NCBI GenBank assembly: GCA_964624465.1
Contig: CAZUZD010000004.1
Coordinates: forward strand, 1-62,973
DNA from: CAZUZD01 sp964624465
GTDB taxonomy: Bacteria > Planctomycetota > Planctomycetia > Isosphaerales > Isosphaeraceae
Reading direction: 5' to 3'
DNA length: 62,973 nt
A program made the position numbers and the translations under genes. Of this stretch, positions 43,872-51,985 are shown piece by piece (positions within the stretch are counted from its first letter, which is position 1; each line of letters opens with the position of its first letter). A model generated the notes under the pieces. That model had not been told where the DNA came from and did not search any database. It was given only the letters and a program-made list of their open reading frames with translations.

Positions 43872-45545
43872 TCAGCGGGTCAGGGCCTTGTAGCGAATCC
43901 GGTGCGGCTGGTCGGCATCGATGCCGAGCCGCTCGCGGCGCTGGGACTCGTACGTCTGGTAGTTACCCTCGCACCACACGACCCGGCTGTCCCCCTCAAA
44001 GGCGAGGATGTGGGTGGCGATCCGGTCGAGGAACCAGCGATCGTGGCTGATCACGACCGCGCAGCCGGCGAAGTCGAGCAACGCGTCTTCGAGGGCCCGG
44101 AGGGTATCCACGTCGAGGTCGTTCGTCGGCTCGTCGAGGAGCAGCAGGTTGCCGCCGCTCTTGAGCAGCTTCGCCAGGTGCACCCGGTTCCGCTCGCCGC
44201 CCGAGAGCTTGCCGACCCGCTTCTCCTGGTCGGTGCCCTTGAAGTTGAACCACGAGACATACGCCCGCGACGGCACCTTGCGCTTGCCGAGCAGGACCTG
44301 GTCGAGCCCGCCGCTGATCTCCTGGAACACCGTGTTCTCGGCGTTCAGCGAGTCGCGGCTCTGGTCGACGTAGGAGCTGACCACCGAGTCGCCCACGCGG
44401 AGCTCGCCGGCGTCCGGGGTCTCCTGACCGACGATCATCCGGAACAGCGTTGTCTTGCCAGCGCCGTTGGGCCCGATGATCCCCACGATGCCTCCCGGCG
44501 GCAGGCGGAACTCCATGTTCTCGAACAGGAGCCGGTCGCCGTAGCCCTTGGCCAGGCCCTTGGCCTCGACGACCAGGGTGCCGAGGTGCGGTCCGGGGGG
44601 GATCTGGATCGTCACCGCCTCGTCGCGGCGCTCCGACTCCTCGGCCGCCATCTGCTCGTAGCGCTGGAGTCGAGCCTTGTTCTTGGCGACGCGGGCGCGA
44701 GGGGCCAGCCGGACCCACTCCAACTCGCGTTCAAGCGTCTTCTGACGGGCGCTCTCCTGCTTCTCCTCGAGCTTCAACCGCGACTTCTTCTGCTCGAGCC
44801 AGCTCGTGTAATTGCCTTCCCAGGGGATGCCGCGGCCGCGGTCCAGCTCCAGGATCCAGCCGGCGACGTTGTCGAGGAAGTAGCGGTCGTGGGTGACGGC
44901 CACGACGGTGCCCTCGTACTCGTGCAGGTGCCGCTCCAGCCAGGCGACGCTGTCGGCGTCGAGGTGGTTCGTCGGCTCGTCGAGGAGCAGGATGTCCGGC
45001 TTCTCAAGCAGGAGCCGGCACAGCGCCACCCGGCGCCGCTCGCCGCCGGAGAGCTTCGAGACGTCGGCGTCGCCGGGGGGCAGCCGCATGGCATCCATGG
45101 CGATCTCGAGCTGCCGGTCCAGGTCCCAGCCCTGAGCGGCCTCGATCGCATCCTGGACGGTGGCCTGCTCCTCGAGCAGCCGATCCATCTCGTCGGCGTC
45201 GGGGCCCTCGCCGAGCCGGGCATTGATGGCGTCGAACCGGTTCAGCTTGCTGCGCAGGTCGGCGACCGCCACCTCAACGTTCCCGAGCACGGTCTTGGTC
45301 GGGTCGAGGGTCGGCTCCTGGGACAGGTACCCGATCCGGATCCCGGCGGCCGGGCGGGCCATCCCCGAGAAATCCTTGTCGATCCCGGCCATGATCTTCA
45401 GCAACGTGCTCTTACCGGCCCCGTTGCCGCCCAGGACGCCGATCTTGGCCCCAGGATAGAACGAGATCCAGACGTCCTTCAGCACTTCCTTCTTGTTGTA
45501 CGACTTGGTCAGATTCTCGATCTGGAAGATGTATTGCGGCGGCAT
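43872..45545 (-). CDS. ettA: ABC-F ATPase, energy-dependent translational throttle EttA
   Basis: A 557-residue ABC-F protein with two nucleotide-binding domains and no membrane segment. It has Walker A GGNGAGKST and GPNGAGKTT, two LSGGE signatures (KLSGGERRR and KLSGGERNR) and two LLLDEPTNHLD/LLLDEPTNDLD Walker B blocks. The inter-domain arm and C-terminal motif match EttA, which gates the ribosome's first elongation step according to the ATP/ADP ratio. The N-terminus MPPQYIFQIENLTKSY is also typical. It runs away from the tRNA-Met gene. Confidence 0.95.
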   Translation of the reverse strand: MPPQYIFQIENLTKSYNKKEVLKDVWISFYPGAKIGVLGGNGAGKSTLLKIMAGIDKDFSGMARPAAGIRIGYLSQEPTLDPTKTVLGNVEVAVADLRSKLNRFDAINARLGEGPDADEMDRLLEEQATVQDAIEAAQGWDLDRQLEIAMDAMRLPPGDADVSKLSGGERRRVALCRLLLEKPDILLLDEPTNHLDADSVAWLERHLHEYEGTVVAVTHDRYFLDNVAGWILELDRGRGIPWEGNYTSWLEQKKSRLKLEEKQESARQKTLERELEWVRLAPRARVAKNKARLQRYEQMAAEESERRDEAVTIQIPPGPHLGTLVVEAKGLAKGYGDRLLFENMEFRLPPGGIVGIIGPNGAGKTTLFRMIVGQETPDAGELRVGDSVVSSYVDQSRDSLNAENTVFQEISGGLDQVLLGKRKVPSRAYVSWFNFKGTDQEKRVGKLSGGERNRVHLAKLLKSGGNLLLLDEPTNDLDVDTLRALEDALLDFAGCAVVISHDRWFLDRIATHILAFEGDSRVVWCEGNYQTYESQRRERLGIDADQPHRIRYKALTR

Positions 45546-45648
45546 GAGAGTTCCGAATGGTGGAAGGCCCGTGGACAGACCCCGGACCCGGGGACGCGGA
45601 CACCCGCCGGTCCGTCCCGGACGGCCAGGCCGACCCGGCGGCCGCGGA

Positions 45649-45677
45649 TTGATTCCCGACGAGGAGCTTGCTAGATT
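45649..45677 (+). promoter_or_regulatory. Candidate promoter of tRNA-Met
   Basis: TTGATT (45649-45654), a 17-base spacer and TAGATT (45672-45677), 75 bases before the tRNA, in a locally AT-rich stretch that stands out from the GC-rich surroundings. Confidence 0.5.
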
Positions 45678-45752
45678 ATTCTATCTTGCGACCCGGACGC
45701 ACCTCCAGCCGCCGTTTTACACGTCGGAAGGTTGCTCGGCCGGTCGGTCGCC

Positions 45753-45825
45753 GGCGGGGTAGCTCAGTGGTTAGAGCAGCGGATTCATAACCCGCAGGTC
45801 GGTGGTTCAATTCCACTCCCCGCTA
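45753..45825 (+). tRNA. tRNA-Met (anticodon CAU, elongator type)
   Basis: A complete 73-base cloverleaf. The acceptor stem is GGCGGGG/CCCCGCT with a terminal G-U pair, the D arm is GCTC/GAGC, and the anticodon CAU is at 45786-45788. The T arm is GGTGG/CCACT with loop TTCAATT. No CCA is encoded. The paired 1-72 position and the absence of three G-C pairs at the base of the anticodon stem argue against initiator tRNA. A31-C39 is a mismatch in the anticodon stem. A lysidine-type tRNA-Ile(CAU) cannot be fully excluded by sequence. Confidence 0.9.
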
Positions 45826-46348
45826 CTGTCAGTTTCGCCGCGAAGTCCTGAGTTTAACTCAACTTGCGGCAATCGATTCTTGGGCCTTGAGACCATCGGG
45901 CCGCGATCCGTGGTGGTGGCCTGCATGCCCCGCGGTTCACCGCGGCCCGTTGCGCCGGCACCTGGATGGTTTGAAATGCCGTTGGCAATCTCCAGGCCTG
46001 CTGGAGTCGCCAATGCGGAAGGTGGGTTGCTCCGGATTGGCGGCGTCTGCCCGACCCGGCCACTTTGCCCCACTGCCAGAACTGGAGACCCGCGAGGTGG
46101 CGGGGATCATCCGGGTGCTGCACTCGAATCTCGCGGCACCGCCCCCCAAAATCGGGCGGGAGTCGCGGGCGATTGGCTCGATCTCTGCTCAGGCAAACGG
46201 CCGGGTCGCCGGAGTCCCAGTTGCCGGGTCGGGTGGAAGTGAGGGCGTCGGCGGGATCGGGCTGAACCGGGTGCCCGATGGCGACGGCGAGTCGGCTGGG
46301 CCAGAATGCAGGGGACAGGGTGCGCCAGGTGTTGGGGAGGTCTGAGTC
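45826..46348. other. 523-base non-coding stretch between tRNA-Met and glgE
   Basis: No convincing gene is seen here. The only structured element noted is a small palindrome, TGAGTT-T-AACTCA (45849-45861), just after the tRNA. A good ribosome-binding site (GGGGAGG, about ten bases before the ATG) ends the stretch. A promoter for glgE is expected here but none could be picked with confidence. Confidence 0.5.
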
Positions 46349-48394
46349 ATGCCGGCGGATACTCGGGCAGGGGATGCGATCGCGAAGGGTTCCGGGCCGG
46401 AGCTGTCGGTCCCGCCATCCCGCGTGATCATCGAGAACGTGCAGCCCGCGATCGACGCCGGCAAGTTCCCGATCAAGCGGACCGATGGCGAGCAGGTGGT
46501 CGTCGAGGCCGACGTCTTCACCGAGGGCCACGACGGGATCACCGTGGTCGTCTGCAGCCGGCCGGTCGGTGCCGCGTCGTGGCACGAGTCGGCCATGGAG
46601 CCGATGGGCAATGATCGCTGGCGGGGCCGGTTCACGGCGACCAGCCGGGGACGCTGGGAATACACGGTGCAGGCCTGGGTGAATCACTTCGGCACCTGGG
46701 CGAAGGAGCTGGATAAGAAGCAGCAGGCCGGGCAGGACGTGGGTAGCGAGCTGCTCGAAGGGGCCAAGCTTGTCGCCGATGCCGCGGTGCTGGCCGTCGG
46801 CGAGGATGCCGCCTGGTTGAAGCAGCGCGCCCATGAGCTGGCCATCGCGGGCGACCAGCGGCCCCGGATCGTCGTGGGTCTCGACCCGAACCTGGCCGGC
46901 CGCATGGCGCGTTACCCCGACCGTACGCAGGCCGCGGAGGTCCGGCCCGCGTTGCCGATGATGGTCGAGCGCGAGCGGGCCCGCTACGGATCCTGGTACG
47001 AGATGTTCCCGCGTTCGGCCGCGAGCGAGCCCGGCCGGCACGGCACGTTCCGCGACCTCGAAGCCCGCCTACCGTACGTGGCGAGCATGGGCTTTGACGT
47101 GCTCTACCTGCCGCCCATCCACCCCATCGGAAACAGCTTCCGCAAGGGCCCGAACAACACCCTGACGGCCGGGCCCGATGATCCCGGCAGCCCGTGGGCG
47201 ATCGGGTCGGCGGACGGTGGGCACACGGCGGTGCATCCGGCGCTCGGAAACCTGGCCGATTTCGACCACCTGGTGGCCCGTGCCCGCGAACATGGTCTAG
47301 AGATCGCGCTCGACATCGCCTTCCAGTGCTCCCCCGACCACCCCTGGGTCCGCGAGCATCCCGAGTGGTTCCGCCAGCGGCCCGACGGCACGATCAAGTA
47401 CGCCGAGAACCCGCCGAAGAAGTACCAGGACATCTACCCGATCAACTTCGAGACCCCGCACTGGCAGTCGCTCTGGAACGCGCTCCGCGACGTGTTCCTG
47501 TTCTGGATCGACCACGGCGTCTCGATCTTCCGGGTCGACAACCCACACACCAAGGCGTTCCCGTTCTGGGAGTGGTGCATCCGAGAGGTCTGGGACCGCC
47601 ACCCCGACGCCATGTTCCTCTCGGAGGCGTTCACCCGGCCGAAGCTGATGAAGTACCTGGCCAAGTGCGGCTACACCCAGTCGTACAGTTACTTCACCTG
47701 GCGCAACGAGAAGCACGGCCTGATCGAGTACTTCACCGAGCTCACCCAGACCGAGTGCGCCGAGTACATGCGGCCGAACCTCTTCGCCAATACCCCCGAC
47801 ATCCTGCACGAGTTCCTGCAGACCAGTGGCCGGCCGGGGTTCATGATCCGCCTGATCCTGGCGTCGACACTGGGCGCAACCTATGGAATCTACGGGCCGC
47901 CGTTCGAGCTTTGCGACGGCACGCCCGTGCGCCACGGGTCGGAGGAGTACCTCGACAGCGAGAAGTATCAGGTCCGCCACTGGGACATCGATGCGCCCTG
48001 GAGCCTCCGCGACCTGATTGCCCGGCTCAATCGCATCCGTCGCGAGAATCCCGCGCTGCAGTACGACCGCTCGCTGCGGTTCTTCGACGTCGACAACGAT
48101 CGAATCCTCTGCTACGGCAAATGGTCGCCCGACCGTAGCAACTTCGTGCTGGTGATCGTGAACCTGGATCCCCATCACACGCAGTCGGGCTGGGTGATTC
48201 TCCCCATCGGCGAGCTCGACCTGGGCACAGGCAGTGACTCCACGTATCAGGTGCACGACCTGCTCACCGACGCCCGCTACCTGTGGCATGGGACGCACAA
48301 CTTCGTGATGCTTGACCCGCATTCGAGCCCGGGGCATGTGTTCCGCATCCGTCGCAAGATCAACAGCGAGCGTGATTTCGACTACTACGAGTGA
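46349..48394 (+). CDS. glgE: Alpha-1,4-glucan:maltose-1-phosphate maltosyltransferase
   Basis: A 681-residue GH13 subfamily enzyme that adds maltose from maltose-1-phosphate to alpha-glucan chains. Diagnostic regions: LDIAFQCSPDHPW (region I), FRVDNPHTK with nucleophile D397 (region II), LSEAFTRP with E426 as acid/base (region III) and the GlgE-specific N-terminal SRVIIENVQPAIDAGKFPIKR. The YGSWYEMFPRS block is also typical. It heads an operon with maltokinase and a branching-enzyme homologue (90 bases, then overlap). Length is normal. Confidence 0.96.
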   Translation: MPADTRAGDAIAKGSGPELSVPPSRVIIENVQPAIDAGKFPIKRTDGEQVVVEADVFTEGHDGITVVVCSRPVGAASWHESAMEPMGNDRWRGRFTATSRGRWEYTVQAWVNHFGTWAKELDKKQQAGQDVGSELLEGAKLVADAAVLAVGEDAAWLKQRAHELAIAGDQRPRIVVGLDPNLAGRMARYPDRTQAAEVRPALPMMVERERARYGSWYEMFPRSAASEPGRHGTFRDLEARLPYVASMGFDVLYLPPIHPIGNSFRKGPNNTLTAGPDDPGSPWAIGSADGGHTAVHPALGNLADFDHLVARAREHGLEIALDIAFQCSPDHPWVREHPEWFRQRPDGTIKYAENPPKKYQDIYPINFETPHWQSLWNALRDVFLFWIDHGVSIFRVDNPHTKAFPFWEWCIREVWDRHPDAMFLSEAFTRPKLMKYLAKCGYTQSYSYFTWRNEKHGLIEYFTELTQTECAEYMRPNLFANTPDILHEFLQTSGRPGFMIRLILASTLGATYGIYGPPFELCDGTPVRHGSEEYLDSEKYQVRHWDIDAPWSLRDLIARLNRIRRENPALQYDRSLRFFDVDNDRILCYGKWSPDRSNFVLVIVNLDPHHTQSGWVILPIGELDLGTGSDSTYQVHDLLTDARYLWHGTHNFVMLDPHSSPGHVFRIRRKINSERDFDYYE

Positions 48395-48484
48395 GCACGG
48401 CCGGATCCGGACCTCTGGCCTGCAAAATGCAATCGTCGAGCGGCCGTGGCGCACCCGACAATCGGCATCGAGAGAGAGGCCATC

Positions 48485-50098
48485 ATGTCCGGATCGCAGG
48501 CTGGCAACGGACTCGATCCCGCGATCCGCACCGCGCTCGAACACGATTTGCTGCCGGCATACCTCTCGCGCCAGCGCTGGTTTCCGGCCAAGGCGCGGGG
48601 GCTAGCACGGGTCTGGGTCCGCGAGAGCACCGGCTCGGGCGTGCTCGCCGAGGGCTGTCACCTGACGCTCGTCGAGGCGACATTCGACGACGGCGGCACG
48701 GCCACGTATCTGCTCCCCGTCACGATCGAGCCCTGGTCCGGGGAGGATCCGAGGGCCATCGGGGCGATCGATCTCCCGGCTGGCCGGGCGCAGATCCGCG
48801 ACGGGCTTGGTGACGAGCGGTTGATCCGGGCGCTGGTGCGTCTCATCGGCGACGGCGGCGAGCTGATCGGGTCCTCCGGGACGTTTCGAGGGCTCTCAAC
48901 CGCAGCGTTCACGGCCGCGGCCGGGGCAAACCTGGAGCATCTGCGGGTGCGGGCGGGGTCGGCGGATCAGAGCAATTCCGCAGCGTTTCTGGGAGATCGG
49001 TTGATCCTCAAGGGGTTCCGTCGCGTCGAACCGGGCGTGAATCCTGACTTCGAGATTGGCCGGTTCCTGACGGACCGCGCTCGGTTCGACCGGGTGCCAA
49101 CCACCGCCGGGGCGCTTGAGTACCACGACGGTCGGAGTGAGCCCGCCACTCTGGCGATCCTCCAGGCGGTGGTCCCGAACCAGGGCTCGGGCTGGGAACA
49201 CGCACTCGAAGGACTGGCTCGCTTCTACAAGGCCGTGGACGAATTCTCGGCGAGCAAGCAAGACGCGTGCACGCCGCCGTCGGATGCGCCGGGCCCGGCG
49301 GGCGAGCAGTTGCTCGCATCGGCCCGGGAGGCGGCGATTCTGGGCCGTCGAACCGCCGAGTTGCATCAGGCTCTGGCCAGTGACAGGGTCGATCCGGCCT
49401 TCGCTCCGCAGGCGATTGGACGGGAGGTGTTGCAGTCCCTGGTCCAGGAGATCCGGAGCCAGGTGGAGCGAACCCTGGAGACGCTGCGTGCGAGCCTGGA
49501 GCGCCTTCGGCCGAACGATCGCGCGGCGGCGCAACAGGTCCTGTACGGGGCCGACAGCCTCATGAGCCGACTCGACCGCCTGGTCGATCTCGGGGCGGCC
49601 GGCGAGGCAATTCGGGTCCACGGCGATTATCACCTCGGGCAGGTGCTCTGGGATTCCGGCGATTACGTGATCCTGGACTTCGAGGGCGAGCCCGCCAAGT
49701 CGCTGCAGGCGCGCCGAGCCAAGCACTCGCCACTCAAGGACGTGGCCGGGATCCTCCGTTCCTACGACTACGCTGCCTTCGCCGGCCTGTTCGCGGCGAC
49801 CGAGGATGATCCTGTGCGGCGGGCCCGGCTGGCGCCCTGGGCTCGCGGCTGGCAGCAATCGTGCACCACCGGATTCCTGGAGGCGTATCAGTCCGTTGCT
49901 GGCAAAGACTCGTTTCTGCCCGCAGACCGCACAGCCTTTGCTGCGCTGCTGAGCGCATACACCCTGGATAAGACGCTCTACGAATTGCAGTACGAGCTGA
50001 ACAACCGCCCGGACTGGGTGCGCATCCCATTGCAGGGTGTGACGGCACTCCAGACCGATGCTGCAACCTCCGGCGAGCCTGGAGACCGGCCCGCGTGA
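48485..50098 (+). CDS. mak: Maltokinase (free-standing)
   Basis: A 537-residue kinase of the aminoglycoside phosphotransferase fold that makes the maltose-1-phosphate used by GlgE. The catalytic loop is VHGDYHLGQVL (HGD 379-381) and the metal motif ILDFEGEP is at about 396-403. The N-terminal SRQRWFPAKARG block is the maltokinase signature. In many bacteria this domain is fused to TreS; here it is separate and no treS is in the window. The ATG at 48485 is chosen over an in-frame upstream start because GAGAGAGG precedes it. The next gene starts in a GTGA overlap. Confidence 0.92.
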   Translation: MSGSQAGNGLDPAIRTALEHDLLPAYLSRQRWFPAKARGLARVWVRESTGSGVLAEGCHLTLVEATFDDGGTATYLLPVTIEPWSGEDPRAIGAIDLPAGRAQIRDGLGDERLIRALVRLIGDGGELIGSSGTFRGLSTAAFTAAAGANLEHLRVRAGSADQSNSAAFLGDRLILKGFRRVEPGVNPDFEIGRFLTDRARFDRVPTTAGALEYHDGRSEPATLAILQAVVPNQGSGWEHALEGLARFYKAVDEFSASKQDACTPPSDAPGPAGEQLLASAREAAILGRRTAELHQALASDRVDPAFAPQAIGREVLQSLVQEIRSQVERTLETLRASLERLRPNDRAAAQQVLYGADSLMSRLDRLVDLGAAGEAIRVHGDYHLGQVLWDSGDYVILDFEGEPAKSLQARRAKHSPLKDVAGILRSYDYAAFAGLFAATEDDPVRRARLAPWARGWQQSCTTGFLEAYQSVAGKDSFLPADRTAFAALLSAYTLDKTLYELQYELNNRPDWVRIPLQGVTALQTDAATSGEPGDRPA

Positions 50099-51978
50099 CT
50101 CAGTCCATCCTGAGCGATTTCGACCAGTACCTCCTCGCCGAGGGGACCCACTACCACAGCTATGAGAAGCTGGGGGCCCAGGTCCAGCCGGGAGGGGTCC
50201 ACTTCGCCGTCTGGGCCCCCCACGCCCTCGGCGTGGCCGTCGCCGGCGACTTCAACGGCTGGGATCCTCACCGACATCCACTGACGCGGACCGGCTGGTC
50301 GGGGATCTGGGAGGGATTCGTCTCAGGCGCCGAGCCTGGTGCCCGCTACCTGTACGCGATCGCCCCGGAGGGCGGCGGAGAGCTGCTCTGGAAGGCGGAT
50401 CCCCACGCGTTCGCCAGCGACCCGCCCCCGGGCCACGCCTCGCACATCATCGACCTGACCGGATTCGACTGGCACGACAGCCACTGGATCGCCCGGCGCC
50501 CGGCAATGAACGCGTCCCGGGCACCCATCGCCATCTACGAGGTGCATCTGCCCTCGTGGCGTCACCCAGCGGTCCCCGAAACGGGCCTGGCCGACCTGGT
50601 CGGAGCGCTGGCGGATCATGTCGCGGCGATGGGCTACACCCATGTGCAGATCCTGCCGGACCCGACACCGTCCCGCTCGGGTGCGTGCGATGCTCGGGCA
50701 TCCGGCTACTTCGCCCCGCCCGCAGGGCTGGGCCGTCCGCATGACCTCATGACGCTGGTGGACACCCTCCACCGCCGCGATCTGGGTGTCTTGCTCGGCT
50801 GGTCGTCTTCACAGGTCCCCGCCGGTGTTCACGGGCTCCAGCGGTTTGATGGGTCGCCGATCTTCGAGGCTCCCGACTTGCACCTCGAACCGGCACCCGA
50901 AGCACCGCCAGGGGTATTCCAGTTCGGGCACACGAGCGTCCGGAACTTCCTCATCAGCAGCGCCCTGTTCTGGATCGACCGCTACCACTTCGACGGGCTC
51001 AGCCTCGGTGGCCTCGACACCATCCTCCACCGGAATCACGGCGGGCCCGCTCACGATGGGTCGCCGAACCTGGAGGGCCGGGGTGAGAACCGGGAGGGCA
51101 TCGCCTTCCTGAAGCAGCTCACCGCCGCAGTCCACGAGGGACACCCCGGAACTCTGCTGATCGCGGAGGAGTCCGTGGACTCTGCCCGGTTGACCGACTC
51201 GCCCGGCGTGGGTGGACTCGGCTTCGACCTGGCGTGGGACCTGAACTGGTTCCGAGATACCGTCACGGAATACCTGAGCCGACCACCAGAGGAGCGTCCC
51301 CCGGCCCACCGGCAGTGGATCCGACCCTCGAACGACGTGGAGTCCACCCGCCTCGTGCTGCCGCTCTCCCACGACACGGTCGACCGGGCCGGCGGCTCGC
51401 TGCTTTCCCGGATGCCCGGCGACGACTGGAGGAAGCGGGCTAGTCTCCGGATCTTGCTGGGCGCGGCCTACACTCTCCCGGGAAAGACGCTCGTCTTCAT
51501 GGGCAGCGACATCGGCCAGTGGCAGCCGTGGGACCCCGATCGATTCCTCGACTGGTCGCTGCGCGATGAGCCCCGGCATGCCGGGATCGCGCGCTGGGTG
51601 CGGGACCTGAACACCACCTACCGCGGTGAGCCCGCGCTGCACGAGCTGGACGGCGAACCCGAGGGCTTCCAGCGGATCGAACCGCCCGACCCCCTGCGCG
51701 AGGTGATCGCCTACCTGCGACGGGCCGAGCACCGGGGCCGGGAGGTGCTCATTGTCCTGAACCTCACACCCCAACCGTTTACCAATTACCGGGTGGGCGT
51801 ACCCGGCGGCGGGGTCTGGGACGAGATCCTGAACAGCGATGCGCTCCTGTACGGTGGCAGCGGGCAAGGGAACCTCGGCGGTGTGGAGGCCAGCCCCCTG
51901 CCGGCGCATGGCTTGCCGCACTCCCTGAACCTGACCCTGCCGCCACTGGCCCTGATCGCGTTCCGCCGGCGGCGGTGA
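50095..51978 (+). CDS. GlgB-like protein with destroyed catalytic site
   Basis: A 627-residue protein with the full layout of a glycogen branching enzyme: CBM48 domain (about 30-125), GH13 barrel from IYEVHLPSW (148-155) and the C-terminal beta domain. Conserved blocks that remain: SVRNFLISSALFWIDRYHFDG, LIAEES (acid/base E358) and LSHD (H426-D427). But region I reads LLGWSSSQVP where DWVPxHF is expected, losing D (G235) and H (Q240). Region II reads GLSLGGL where GLRVDAV is expected, so the conserved Arg is S303 and the nucleophile Asp is G305. A branching reaction is therefore very unlikely. It starts with GTG overlapping the mak stop. Confidence 0.9.
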   Translation: MTQSILSDFDQYLLAEGTHYHSYEKLGAQVQPGGVHFAVWAPHALGVAVAGDFNGWDPHRHPLTRTGWSGIWEGFVSGAEPGARYLYAIAPEGGGELLWKADPHAFASDPPPGHASHIIDLTGFDWHDSHWIARRPAMNASRAPIAIYEVHLPSWRHPAVPETGLADLVGALADHVAAMGYTHVQILPDPTPSRSGACDARASGYFAPPAGLGRPHDLMTLVDTLHRRDLGVLLGWSSSQVPAGVHGLQRFDGSPIFEAPDLHLEPAPEAPPGVFQFGHTSVRNFLISSALFWIDRYHFDGLSLGGLDTILHRNHGGPAHDGSPNLEGRGENREGIAFLKQLTAAVHEGHPGTLLIAEESVDSARLTDSPGVGGLGFDLAWDLNWFRDTVTEYLSRPPEERPPAHRQWIRPSNDVESTRLVLPLSHDTVDRAGGSLLSRMPGDDWRKRASLRILLGAAYTLPGKTLVFMGSDIGQWQPWDPDRFLDWSLRDEPRHAGIARWVRDLNTTYRGEPALHELDGEPEGFQRIEPPDPLREVIAYLRRAEHRGREVLIVLNLTPQPFTNYRVGVPGGGVWDEILNSDALLYGGSGQGNLGGVEASPLPAHGLPHSLNLTLPPLALIAFRRRR

Positions 51979-51985
51979 GATCGGG

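Noticed and set aside
45753..45861. tRNA as an integration site for a mobile element
   Set aside because: No integrase, no repeated tRNA 3' end and no phage-like genes are nearby; the palindrome after the tRNA is too short to be evidence.
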